IMG/VR virus record: IMGVR_UViG_3300035698_007270
Coordinates: 1 to 46,581 of that record
Origin: a virus
DNA length: 46,581 bases
Strand: one strand, 5' to 3'
This document shows positions 17,746 through 25,399 of this stretch, piece after piece. A program made the translations under genes and the position numbers. The notes below the pieces were generated by a model. That model saw only the letters and a program-made list of their open reading frames with translations, did no database searches and was not told where the DNA came from. Position 1 is the first letter of the stretch. Each line of letters starts with the position of its first letter.

Positions 17746-18062
17746 TGTTGTACCAAAGACCTTAATGCCCTGAATGTCCAATCGTCCGTTGGGACAGCGA
17801 CTCTAACCCGTACCGTATTGACATTTTTATCAATCGTGATTGCCACTGTGCTGGGGATAGTACCAATGTCCTGAAGCCTTCGTATCGCCTGTGCTGGCGT
17901 TGAAGCCGCTACCTCATCCCAAGAACCCCTCAACTCCCCTGCACGGCTATTCGTTCCTTTGCTGATCCTGAAGTCCCAGACAGCGGACACACCGTTCGTG
18001 TCGGCAAAATAGTCCACGGTTGAGGAACCTGTATCAATATCTACGCTTAAAGGTGTAGCCAT
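17742..18062 (-). CDS. Small structural protein, 106 aa
   Basis: Preceded by AAGGGGATTGC before the ATG. The sequence predicts a compact beta fold (STVDYFADTNGVSAVWDFRIS and TVAITIDKNVNTVRVRVAVP) between two helices. The four-base overlap with the fibre gene suggests co-translation. Possibly a fibre-associated or baseplate protein; not recognised. Confidence 0.55.
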   Translation of the reverse strand: MATPLSVDIDTGSSTVDYFADTNGVSAVWDFRISKGTNSRAGELRGSWDEVAASTPAQAIRRLQDIGTIPSTVAITIDKNVNTVRVRVAVPTDDWTFRALRSLVQQ

Positions 18063-18071
18063 GCAATCCCC

Positions 18072-18572
18072 TTACGCCGTGGTGGTAAATTCAATAGATG
18101 GACCATATCTTGTGCCTACGCTGTTTACGGCATACGCCCGTAAATAATACTTCGTACTGGCCGTCAACAACGTGATCAGAGAAGTGTACTCACCGGTCCC
18201 AGTCCCGTCAGAGGTGCGATCATCGTCCGTATCAGGGGCAGGAGCGGTAGCCCAGCAGACCCCGTACTCAGTCACGGCAGAACCGCCATTGTTCGTGATG
18301 TTCCCGCCAGAGGTCGCCGTGGTGTCTGCAATGGACGTTGGAGTGACCGTTTCAAGGATGGTCGGCTTTACGGCATGTTCAGGTCTAGGATCGGTTACCA
18401 TCTGCTTATCTGCGAGAGGGTGGACGGCGTAGTCCTGCGGGTTTCTTGCGCCATCAAAACAGGTGTCTCTGCATACTAAAAGGTTATCCCATGTCTTTAC
18501 ACACTCTGACCTGTAGCGCTTGAAATTGCAAATATCGCACAGAACGTAATGGTCGCCTGATTTATACGCCAT
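18072..18572 (-). CDS. Zinc-ribbon plus fibronectin-III-like protein, 166 aa
   Basis: Residues 12-40 contain C-x2-C-x8-C and further Cys/Asp residues (CDICNFKRYRSECVKTWDNLLVC), a small zinc ribbon seen in phage structural proteins. Residues 75-165 are a fibronectin-III-like domain: SIADTTATSGGNITNNGGS, YGVCWA, TKYYLRAYAVNSVG and a final TTTA. FN3 domains decorate phage virions and bind cell surfaces. The start lies 11 bases inside the upstream gene. Confidence 0.65.
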   Translation of the reverse strand: MAYKSGDHYVLCDICNFKRYRSECVKTWDNLLVCRDTCFDGARNPQDYAVHPLADKQMVTDPRPEHAVKPTILETVTPTSIADTTATSGGNITNNGGSAVTEYGVCWATAPAPDTDDDRTSDGTGTGEYTSLITLLTASTKYYLRAYAVNSVGTRYGPSIEFTTTA

Positions 18573-19326
18573 CTGCGCCCTCTGCTTCTTCCCTGGAAAA
18601 GTATTTCACGTAAGGCGGGTAAAGAGGATCACCGCCCGTAAACTTGGCATAAGTCTTGTCCCCGTGCTGGAACGCCCATTCAACCCACTGTAGCTTGGTT
18701 TCTTCAATCACGTACCAGGACTGGCTGTAATCTTCAGCGCCCTCGATGGTAATATTCTCGTTAATCAGATCCTCTGTTTTTCTGTTCTCATCCGATACCG
18801 CCCAATTCATGGAATTACCGAACTTATGCTCAAACTCCGTGCAACCTCTCTTCAGGAACACGTCAATGTCCGGACCCACATCATCCATCATCCTTTCAAC
18901 GTACTTCTTACACTCCATACCGGACTCAAGGCTGTCGTTGTACCAGTACGCACCGTACAAGGCGCTCACTGACTCCCTGACCTCTATTCCCGCCTTGGAC
19001 TGCCTATCAGACTCTTGTTGTAAATCACTGACCTTAAACAGTTCCTCAACCGTGTTGGGCCGGGCAACCACTTTCCAGCATCCCTGACATCGGGTAGGAA
19101 TGAAGTCGTAATAAGGCAATATCAGGTCATGGTACAAAACACAGTTCATGTCAGCATCGGTCTTTATCCCACCGAAAATCCATGGGGTGTACCACGGGAC
19201 TCCCGTTCTCATGGCAAGTTTCTGGTCATTGGGCCTGATATAAACAAGCCCCTTCTGCAAGGCAGGTTTAAGCCGCCTTATCAGGTTGTTCTTAACTAAT
19301 TCGTGGTATTTGAACGTCTCGTTCAT
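18562..19326 (-). CDS. Hypothetical protein with CxxC, 254 aa
   Basis: A good ribosome binding site (GGAGACTCGA) precedes the ATG. It is largely alpha-helical with aromatic clusters (PWYTPWIFGGIK, YYDFIPTRCQGCWKV) and a C-x2-C at residues 80-83. The C-terminal region (ENITIEGAEDYSQSWYVIEETKLQWVEWAFQ) is amphipathic. It does not match a structural family I know; an enzymatic or packaging-associated role is possible. Confidence 0.55.
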   Translation of the reverse strand: MNETFKYHELVKNNLIRRLKPALQKGLVYIRPNDQKLAMRTGVPWYTPWIFGGIKTDADMNCVLYHDLILPYYDFIPTRCQGCWKVVARPNTVEELFKVSDLQQESDRQSKAGIEVRESVSALYGAYWYNDSLESGMECKKYVERMMDDVGPDIDVFLKRGCTEFEHKFGNSMNWAVSDENRKTEDLINENITIEGAEDYSQSWYVIEETKLQWVEWAFQHGDKTYAKFTGGDPLYPPYVKYFSREEAEGADGV

Positions 19327-19335
19327 TCGAGTCTC

Positions 19336-19527
19336 CTATATCCTGTTTAATTCTCTCTCTGACCAGAAGGCTGGACCGTGCTTCTTTTCCATGAATTTAC
19401 ACTTGTCCAACGCTTCATCTGACATGCCCTGAAGCCCGTCTTTGCGGATATTCTCTTCCTGCTCACTGCGGGTTTTGCCAAGGTTCTGTTCCTTGTATTT
19501 TGTCTTGTGCATGATCTGTAATGTCAT
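19336..19527 (-). CDS. Small charged hypothetical protein, 63 aa
   Basis: The start overlaps the upstream stop by one base. The product is strongly charged and helical (KTRSEQEENIRKDGLQGMSDEALDKCKFMEKKHG) with no Cys motif. Small acidic-basic helical proteins of this size are common between virion genes but this one is not recognised. Confidence 0.5.
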   Translation of the reverse strand: MTLQIMHKTKYKEQNLGKTRSEQEENIRKDGLQGMSDEALDKCKFMEKKHGPAFWSERELNRI

Positions 19528-19883
19528 TATCTCAACTCCGCTATATTGGTCATGGTTGTAGATGATTCACCGAATGCCCCATTTAAAAGTGCCATGGCGT
19601 TGGACCCCTCGCTGATGTCAACGAACCCAGCACCTATAACCCCATTAAAGCATCTTGTTTTAGGTACTGTTAGGTCATCTATCTCGTCGACATCAGTAGC
19701 TTCAAGGATCACATATGCTGGGACAATATTCTCAGGATAAACCAAAACAGCGTGAGGGTTATACCCAGTGCTATTGCATGAAGCACACGGGCTAACCGTT
19801 TCATTATCCCCAATACTACTCGTCCTTTCACCATCACCGTTACAAAACGAACACTTCAATAAAATGGGATATTCGGTTATCAT
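19527..19883 (-). CDS. DnaJ-type zinc-knuckle virion-module protein, 118 aa
   Basis: The N-terminus holds CSFCNGDG (residues 11-18) and CASCNSTGY (residues 33-41), a C-x2-C-x2-G and C-x2-C-x2-G arrangement like the DnaJ cysteine-rich repeats. The remaining 75 residues are beta-rich with a Gly loop. Zinc-knuckle proteins of this shape occur in phage structural modules. The gene follows a GGAGATAAAAG ribosome binding site. Confidence 0.55.
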   Translation of the reverse strand: MITEYPILLKCSFCNGDGERTSSIGDNETVSPCASCNSTGYNPHAVLVYPENIVPAYVILEATDVDEIDDLTVPKTRCFNGVIGAGFVDISEGSNAMALLNGAFGESSTTMTNIAELR

Positions 19884-19893
19884 CTTTTATCTC

Positions 19894-20835
19894 CTACGAA
19901 GGAACGACTGCAATACCACCAGCTTCATTGGTTGCAGGCATGGTCCCATACACATGGGTATTGGACGTGTCTGACCAATCAGTGATGTTGTACGCAGCAC
20001 AATCCTTCAAAAGAACAATACCGTGAGTCGGTTCACTGATTGCAACCGTCAAGGTCTTGTCGTTGTCCATGTTAGCAAACGTGCAGCCATCAAATGTCAC
20101 CAAGGCCGCTTCACCACCAAGATTCACACCAGCCTTCACAAATATATGGCTCGTAGAACTTGCGTATGTGAAAATTCTGCAATCCTTGAAAATGGTCTGG
20201 GCATTGTTACCCTTGAACTCAATTTCGTAACCAGTTGTTGAAGAAACAGCCGTTGACCACTGACCAAAAGTGCAACGCTCAAACATGTTGTCCTGAGCAC
20301 CAGATGAAAGAGTAAGCTCATTATACGCTGCCGCACCTTCCGTGGCATTGATGGGGCCGTTAAACCCAACATTCCAGAAGTAATTCCGGTTGGCGCTTAC
20401 AATAATATTATCAAGGTTCGTGTTCGTTCCTTTTCCGTGCTGTACTTGGAAGTTGCTGAAAATACAACCCTGGCCAGACACAGTAATAATGGATGTCATG
20501 TCGGCACCCATTGTCAGCCTCGCCCTGTTCCCGTGGGTAATAGGAGCAGTTAAACCGACCATATGAGTGAACGTGTTTGACCACGCTACAGCCGCAGCAA
20601 TGGAATATGCTGTCCCGTTACCAACAATGTAAATGACATCGTTGTTGGCACTCGTTGTAAGAGAGTAGGCTTTTTCAACAGTTTTGACAGGTTTGTCAAT
20701 GCTTTTGCCAGAACTACCGTCGCTGCCATTTACGGAATCCACAAAGTACGCAGTCCCAGGCATAGTAAGACCCTGACCACCAAGTTGCGGAATGCCAAAA
20801 GACGTAATACCGTTTGGAAAATTTGTTAAAGGCAT
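19894..20835 (-). CDS. Right-handed beta-helix appendage protein, 313 aa
   Basis: Repeating short strands with regular spacing (residues 60-300), for example NDVIYIVGNG, SIITVSGQGCIFSNFQVQHG, NLDNIIVSANRNYFWNVGFNG, EIEFKGNNAQTIFKDCRIFTYASS and FDGCTFANMD, form a right-handed beta-helix of the tailspike/pectate-lyase type. Several rungs carry Cys or Phe at the same turn. A receptor-binding or enzymatic tailspike-like role is likely; the substrate is unknown. A clear ribosome binding site (GGAGATAAATT) precedes the ATG. Confidence 0.65.
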   Translation of the reverse strand: MPLTNFPNGITSFGIPQLGGQGLTMPGTAYFVDSVNGSDGSSGKSIDKPVKTVEKAYSLTTSANNDVIYIVGNGTAYSIAAAVAWSNTFTHMVGLTAPITHGNRARLTMGADMTSIITVSGQGCIFSNFQVQHGKGTNTNLDNIIVSANRNYFWNVGFNGPINATEGAAAYNELTLSSGAQDNMFERCTFGQWSTAVSSTTGYEIEFKGNNAQTIFKDCRIFTYASSTSHIFVKAGVNLGGEAALVTFDGCTFANMDNDKTLTVAISEPTHGIVLLKDCAAYNITDWSDTSNTHVYGTMPATNEAGGIAVVPS

Positions 20836-20878
20836 AATTTATCTCCTTCCAGTGACAATCGACCACCCCTCAAGATGG

Positions 20879-20906
20879 AAGCTGCCCCGTGGGATCGAAC
20901 CACGGC
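20879..20906 (-). other. tRNA 3'-end remnant (T-arm and acceptor half)
   Basis: On the minus strand a 6-bp stem (CCGTGG and CCACGG) closes the loop TTCGATC, a perfect tRNA T-arm. It is followed by GGCAGCTTCCA, which looks like an acceptor 3' strand. The matching 5' acceptor strand, D-arm and anticodon arm are absent in the preceding bases, which belong to the endonuclease gene. It is therefore a tRNA remnant rather than a tRNA gene, sitting directly after a homing-type endonuclease. Confidence 0.45.
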
Positions 20907-20918
20907 TTACACGTAAAA

Positions 20919-21827
20919 TTATTCGGCTTCGCTCGAAGCGTGTGTCTTTAAATATTGTATTGCGCTTTGTAGGTTTTCGGGGGAGTCCTGTAAGTTGCCT
21001 ATCCCACGGTTACAGTTACCGCATAAAAGACCCCGTATTTTACCAGTCGAATGGTCGTGATCTACATCAAATCTCTTGGCCATCCCATTATCCATATCTT
21101 CGACTCTTTTCCCACATATCGCGCAACAAAAGTTTTGGTATTCAAGCATCCTGTTGTAATCATCAATCGTAATCCCGAAATGTCGTTTCAAATCTGCATT
21201 AGTTCTCATTTCTGGGTTGATCACATCTCTATGCTTTGCATAACAAGCGCCACACATCTTTTTTGCATGGATCGGTTTTTTCCCACATACGGTACATAAC
21301 TTTGTCCCTTTAATGAGCCTAGTCCGGTTAGTGTGACCATGCCTTTTCTTTCTCGCAAAGCATTTCCTACAAAATCCTTGTGCTTTTATTGGTTTTACTT
21401 CGCCACACCCTCTACATTTTTTCGTCTTGCTTTCCTCTAATGACAAAGCATAGCACTTATTGCACAACCCTTTCGCCATCAGTTTTTTAAACTTTTTGCA
21501 ATTAGAGCATTCACCATGCCCAAGATTAAGTAGCCGTCCCTTCCCATAACAAACCTTACACAGACCTTTTGCATGGACAGGATATCGCTCACACTTAGAG
21601 CAAAGGTTGGCTCCTTTCTTAGGGCGTTCTCTATGTGTGGGATCACCATACCGAAGGAAAGCCATATAACACGCTGAACAATACCCTTTTGCTTTTAGAG
21701 GCTTACGTTCATTGCATCCACCACATATAGCGACAGACCTACGTGCTAAATCAACGCTATAGCACTGACCGCACATCCCTTTTGCTACAATTTTCGTTAC
21801 TTCCGATCCGCATTGAACGCATTCCAT
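20919..21827 (-). CDS. Endonuclease VII-type homing endonuclease with six zinc knuckles, 302 aa
   Basis: Residues 1-215 hold six tandem C-x2-C...AKG-x-C-x2-C-Y knuckles (for example ICGGCNERKPLKAKGYCSACY and LCTVCGKKPIHAKKMCGACY), which would bind DNA. The C-terminal 90 residues form an endonuclease VII catalytic domain: CCAICGKR, the DVDHDHSTGKIRGLLC catalytic core and CNRGIGNL. Free-standing enzymes of this type spread by homing. It has its own promoter and a strong ribosome binding site (AGGGGGTG), and lies directly downstream of the intron-containing capsid gene. The tRNA remnant at its 3' end may mark a past insertion site. Confidence 0.8.
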   Translation of the reverse strand: MECVQCGSEVTKIVAKGMCGQCYSVDLARRSVAICGGCNERKPLKAKGYCSACYMAFLRYGDPTHRERPKKGANLCSKCERYPVHAKGLCKVCYGKGRLLNLGHGECSNCKKFKKLMAKGLCNKCYALSLEESKTKKCRGCGEVKPIKAQGFCRKCFARKKRHGHTNRTRLIKGTKLCTVCGKKPIHAKKMCGACYAKHRDVINPEMRTNADLKRHFGITIDDYNRMLEYQNFCCAICGKRVEDMDNGMAKRFDVDHDHSTGKIRGLLCGNCNRGIGNLQDSPENLQSAIQYLKTHASSEAE

Positions 21828-21859
21828 TTTTTACACCCCCTATTGTTAATGTTTAAACA

Positions 21860-21888
21860 AAGGTAGCATAGTGTGTCGGAATCGTCAA
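21860..21888 (-). promoter_or_regulatory. Promoter for the endonuclease gene
   Basis: TTGACG (21888-21883), a 17-base spacer and TACCTT (21865-21860) lie about 30 bases before the endonuclease start. The A and final T of the -10 match the consensus. This would let the homing enzyme be expressed independently of the long virion transcript, as is common for homing endonuclease genes. Confidence 0.5.
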
Positions 21889-21922
21889 GCGAATAATAAT
21901 GTCAAAGAACTTTTTTTTGTAG

Positions 21923-21962
21923 GGTGCCCCCTCTTCAGCGGTTAGCCTCAGAGGAGAACACC
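21923..21962. other. Stable stem-loop between capsid gene and endonuclease gene
   Basis: Two helices (CTCCTCT with AGAGGGG, extended by GGTG with CACC) close a 15-base loop. On the minus strand it is followed by an A-tract, so it is not a rho-independent terminator for the leftward transcript; a T-tract lies on its other side. Possibly a transcript-processing or stability element, or part of a former mobile-element boundary. Confidence 0.4.
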
Positions 21963-21981
21963 GGCTAAGTGGTTGATTTTA

Positions 21982-23159
21982 CTACGCTCCTGGGCTCCCG
22001 AAGATGCCCCTGACGTCACTCGATCCGACTGAATATCTACAACTGGCTCGAAATTTCGCGTTCTCGGTATCGAAATCATTATCTGTGGCGAACGAGTCAC
22101 CACGACGCTCAAACATCTTCATCCCGTGCGGCGCATCGGTCTTGATAAACCAAGCATCCGTATCGGTCAGGAAGTGATTCACAACGATGTTCGGGATGCG
22201 GCCCAAGGTACGGATCGCATTCGTGTCGTTATTCGCCGTTCCACTCTGGAGGGTGGATTTCAGGATACGGACAGCATCGTACTCCAGCGCAGGTGGTATG
22301 ATCAGGGTCTTTGGGAGCACCTTGATAAGCATTCCACGGTCATTCTTGAACGCTGCAATATCGATACATGCCTGTTCCAGGGACGCCTCTGACAGATCAG
22401 CCGCAGTATCCAGCTCGTTCCGCCATGTACCACCAGACTTATTCAGGTGCAGCTCAGAGCAAAGCTCCAGGCCGTCACCGTAGGTGTATGAGTCGTTGAA
22501 CGCCCGGTTAAGGACATTCGCACTCACGGTCTCCTTGGTGTTCCTCATGGAGAAAGCCAAAGCCTGCGCCCGTTTCATCCCGATCTCTGCGTATTGATTA
22601 TCCTCGTACATTTCACGGGTGATTATGAAACCCAAACCGTAAGTGATATGGGTGTATCGGGTTATAAAACCCTGCTCCATATCGTCATAACTAATTGAAT
22701 TTCCTTCAGTTTTTATCGAAGCCTGACCGAACCCGGTCACTCCCACATCTTCCTCGAACGCTTTGGTGGACTTGGATTTATCGAAAATCTGAGGCCACTC
22801 TGGGGTGTACTCCTTATACGTCTTTCCATACCCGTTTATGTTCAAGTGAAATCGCTAATTCCACCCCGTTCCGTTAGGAACCGCTGCATGTTTCCATGCA
22901 GACCAGACCATATCTTCATCCTGTTACCAGGATGCTCCCCATTTCCACCCGCTTGGGTGTACTTCCTTTCGGAATGGTCGTTGAAGGTTCTCCATTTTCT
23001 ATAGAGCTTCCCTGCTGATTGTCTTCGGCGTTTCCCCGGTCAGAGTTTCCAGCAGTTAAAGGAGTTATCTCGACGCCATTACTGGCGTAAGGCCCAAGTA
23101 GTTTAGGCGTTAATTCCAGGCCACAATGCTTTTGCAAAGGAGCCGGTAGTAATAGTCAT
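21982..23159 (-). CDS. Major capsid protein, interrupted by a group I intron (301 aa when spliced)
   Basis: Exon 1 (23159-23105) encodes MTITTGSFAKALWPGINA plus the first base of a codon and follows an AAGGAG site. Exon 2 (22832-21982) begins GG, completing TGG (Trp), then YGKTYKEY. The joined junction reads LWPGINAWYGKTYKEY, the pattern I know from capsid proteins of this type (LWPGVNAWYG...). Downstream are STKAFEEDVGVTGFGQ and RYTHITYGLGFIITREMYED, and a Gly/Asp-rich C-terminus. Without splicing the gene stops after 18 codons at an in-frame TAA; a naive call would start at the TTG at 22845. It sits in the expected place after decoration-like and scaffold genes. Confidence 0.85.
22833..23104 (-). 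ncRNA. Group I intron (probably subgroup IA) in the capsid gene
   Basis: The 5' splice site ends exon 1 in GCCU, whose last U pairs with G in an internal guide (P1: GCCU with GGGC). P2 is ACGCCA-GUAA-UGGCGU. P4 pairs CUGCUG with CAGCAG, beside the element AATCAGCAGGGAAG. P7 is formed by GACCAT and ATGGTC, the latter in AAGATATGGTC, a hallmark of group I cores. P7.1 (TTCC-GAAA-GGAA) and P7.2 (CACCC-AAGC-GGGTG) point to subgroup IA. P8 is CATCCTG-GTAA-CAGGATG and P9 is CTGCATG-GAAA-CATGCAG. The intron ends in G before exon 2. It has no internal ORF worth keeping, so its mobility would depend on a nuclease in trans, plausibly the endonuclease VII-type gene next door. Confidence 0.85.
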
Positions 23160-23174
23160 TGTTTGTCTCCTTTA

Positions 23175-23783
23175 TTAAACTGCGACTACGTTGTAAGCGT
23201 GAGTGCCCATTCTCACCAACCATTTTGCGTAATACGCGCTGGAACCCATCACGTTATCGACTCTATCGACCAAGCCCATAAGCTGTACTGCCCCAGATGC
23301 TTCGGTTCCGGTATTCCCACCGGAGTCCAATTCGGCACTGGAAAGCCCTGTAGACGTGCTTCCACCACTATGACTGGCGATTGAGAAATACTGTCCTACA
23401 TCAGCAGCTTCAATCCAATCAGGGACAGCATTGTCTTCCTGAATTTCAAAAAGGACATTGGCGTCATCCACCACGGCAACATACATTGCGGTGCTGGCCG
23501 GGCAGTACGCACGACTGAGGTCGGTAACATCAGCAGCGAGGTATCGGGAATTGGAGAATCCAACCGCTACGCCAACCATGCCGCCTTTACCAGAGGAGGC
23601 TAGAATGTCACAAGTGGGGGTTATCCCATCGGTGGCGGTAGTCCCGCCATGTATTACAGGTGTTCCCTTATAAATGGCGTTGGAAGCGGCGGTCTTGTAA
23701 TACATCGTCACTTTGCCATTCCAAGGAGAACCGTTCAAATATCTCACAGGTTTCAACCCGCAAGGTTTATCCACGTTTGCCAT
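23175..23783 (-). CDS. Capsid decoration/stabilization-like protein, 202 aa
   Basis: The N-terminus MANVDKPCGLKPVRYLNGSPWNGKVTMYY matches small capsid-stabilizing proteins that precede capsid genes in related phages. The sequence is beta-rich with several Gly-rich loops (GGTTATDGITPT, SGKGGMVGVAVGFSNS). Adjacent placement just before the capsid gene supports a head decoration role. Confidence 0.7.
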   Translation of the reverse strand: MANVDKPCGLKPVRYLNGSPWNGKVTMYYKTAASNAIYKGTPVIHGGTTATDGITPTCDILASSGKGGMVGVAVGFSNSRYLAADVTDLSRAYCPASTAMYVAVVDDANVLFEIQEDNAVPDWIEAADVGQYFSIASHSGGSTSTGLSSAELDSGGNTGTEASGAVQLMGLVDRVDNVMGSSAYYAKWLVRMGTHAYNVVAV

Positions 23784-23817
23784 AACTTTTTACTCCTTAA
23801 TTATGTAGGCAGGAGCA

Positions 23818-24369
23818 TCACTTGATGTCTATGGAGCCGTAGGCCCCTTCAACATTGCCCCTGTTTCGTTTCATATCGTCTTCCAATAGTTTTATTTCGT
23901 CCTGTTTGGCTTGCTGATCTTCGTCATAGAATTCCTGTGGTATCTCCATAAGAACTCCATGCACACCGCCGCCTACGGGCTTACGTGCTTTAAGACCCAT
24001 TCTGGTTGCACGACCGGCTTTATTGTCGGCGAGGTCTTCGTCTGCCACAGCTACCCACCCTGCGTTTTCTGCGCTAAGTACTCGGTCATCAATGTCGTTA
24101 AATACTCGGCGCTCGAAACCTTTGCGCTTGGGATATACCAGGACGTTTCTTGAACCCAAGGGAATGCGTTTCTCCCTTCTTTTGGGCTTATCTTCTGTCG
24201 GTGCTACGACCTCTTCCTTGATCTCTCCGATCTTCTTTAGGGCGTATCCACCTTCAATATCGACCACTTCGGTCATTGTTCCCTCTTTGGCAAGAGTTCC
24301 CCCCCTCATTTGGGCTGATTTCTCAGTTAAGAATGGTTCGTCGTGCCGTGTTTTTATAAGATTGCTCAT
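23818..24369 (-). CDS. Charged head-module protein, 183 aa
   Basis: A four-base overlap follows the scaffold gene. The middle holds a beta region (RNVLVYPKRKGFERRVFNDIDDRVLSAENAGWVAVADEDLADN) and a Gly stretch (KPVGGGVHGVLM), while the ends are highly charged and helical. Position in the head module suggests a minor head or assembly protein. No family recognised. Confidence 0.55.
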   Translation of the reverse strand: MSNLIKTRHDEPFLTEKSAQMRGGTLAKEGTMTEVVDIEGGYALKKIGEIKEEVVAPTEDKPKRREKRIPLGSRNVLVYPKRKGFERRVFNDIDDRVLSAENAGWVAVADEDLADNKAGRATRMGLKARKPVGGGVHGVLMEIPQEFYDEDQQAKQDEIKLLEDDMKRNRGNVEGAYGSIDIK

Positions 24370-25283
24370 CCCAGTTCTCCTATTTTTACAAGATCCTTGA
24401 TGTAGTCCTTCTCGGACATAACCCCTTGTTTAACGAAATTGTTCATGATATCCCGTTGTTCCCCGCTAAGATCCCTGGAGGTATAGCTCTTCTTCATACC
24501 GGTGGGTCTCCCACTCTCTACAGAGTTCGCTGGTTGACGAGATGCGTTTCCGTTAAACTTGTCTGGAAATTTCTGCTTCACTACTTCTGTTACTGCTTGT
24601 ATTTTTCTGTCGTAAGGCAACCCCGCGTATTCAGGTGAATCAGCTAGGTAGTCGGCATAGCTGGTCATATCCTTATCACCCGCATTCGACCCTGGGGAGT
24701 TGTACCAGGGGTTTGCCTGTGTCCATGATTTGAAGGAAGACACCTGCTGTGGGTCAAGATGATCGTCCCCTTTGTCTTCCTCCTGGGACTGCATGACCCT
24801 TTCGATATGGGACTGTGCTTCCTCCCGTAACTCGGACATTTCCTTGTCTGCTTTGTAAACAGCGTCCTTATCCCCTTCCTCAATGGCCTCATCCCGTGCG
24901 GTCTGGGTGTCTTCGACCCTTTTTTTCAGATCACGAATCTCCGACTTCATGACGGTTTCGCTGTGGCGTTTCAGGTCACGTAGACCCTTTTCCACTTGAG
25001 AAAGTTTGTTTTTGTTTGATTTGAGGTTGTTCCTCATGGTGTCCTGGATGTCTTTGCTGCGTCTGATGTACTCGCCAGCACTGACAAAATCGTCACCATG
25101 CCCTATAAAGTTGTCCTTTGGTTTCCACCCCAGTTCTCCAGCAAGAGACTCGACCGTTTCTTCTGGTTTCTTTGGTTCCTTTGGTTCCTCAGTTGGTTCG
25201 TCGCTTTCTACCGATACTTCTGGCTCCTCAAGAACCTCTGGAGTGTCTTCTTCCGCTTCTGGAAGTAAAATCTGTTCCGGCAT
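24366..25283 (-). CDS. Scaffold-like protein, 305 aa
   Basis: The first 60 residues are very Glu/Pro-rich (EEPEVSVESDEPTEEPKEPKKPEE), then a long helical coiled coil from residue 80 (NNLKSNKNKLSQVEKGLRDLKRHSETVMKSEIRDLKKRVEDTQTARDEA) and a Gln/Asp-rich C-terminus. This acidic, coiled-coil design and its place between portal and capsid genes are typical of capsid scaffolds. It also follows a terminator-bearing leader that can set its expression. Confidence 0.7.
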   Translation of the reverse strand: MPEQILLPEAEEDTPEVLEEPEVSVESDEPTEEPKEPKKPEETVESLAGELGWKPKDNFIGHGDDFVSAGEYIRRSKDIQDTMRNNLKSNKNKLSQVEKGLRDLKRHSETVMKSEIRDLKKRVEDTQTARDEAIEEGDKDAVYKADKEMSELREEAQSHIERVMQSQEEDKGDDHLDPQQVSSFKSWTQANPWYNSPGSNAGDKDMTSYADYLADSPEYAGLPYDRKIQAVTEVVKQKFPDKFNGNASRQPANSVESGRPTGMKKSYTSRDLSGEQRDIMNNFVKQGVMSEKDYIKDLVKIGELG

Positions 25284-25308
25284 CTCTATACCTTCCTCTC
25301 TGTTGAAT

Positions 25309-25341
25309 AAAAAAAGCCCGTGCGAATTGCTTCACACGGGC
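25309..25341 (-). terminator. Rho-independent terminator upstream of the scaffold gene
   Basis: On the minus strand a GCCCGTG-CACGGGC stem (loop TGAAGCAATTCG) is followed directly by seven T. It ends transcription coming through the co-chaperonin gene, or acts as part of a leader that controls the scaffold gene (see the paired leader elements). Confidence 0.8.
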
Positions 25342-25349
25342 CTCATGGT

Positions 25350-25387
25350 GTCCTTTTATTAGGACCAATCAGTGACCGACTTGTATA
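25350..25387 (-). promoter_or_regulatory. Leader element B (conserved motif plus hairpin)
   Basis: Reading leftward, a TATACA box (25387-25382) leads into AGTCGGTCACTGATTGG (25381-25365), then a hairpin (GTCCT with AGGAC, loop AATAAA), then the terminator at 25341-25309 and the scaffold start. The same motif with near-identical layout occurs at 31912-31928 before another virion gene. No good -35 is seen here, so the promoter part is weak. Confidence 0.5.
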
Positions 25388-25399
25388 TTTAGATTTGGT

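Noticed and set aside
22843-22845. TTG start for the capsid protein
   Set aside because: No ribosome binding site, and the preceding sequence is intron. Exon 1 with an AAGGAG site gives a better-fitting N-terminus.
22916-23137. 73-residue minus-strand ORF between capsid exons
   Set aside because: It lies entirely in the group I intron, covers P2-P9 helices and has no recognisable domain; the open frame is a by-product of intron RNA.
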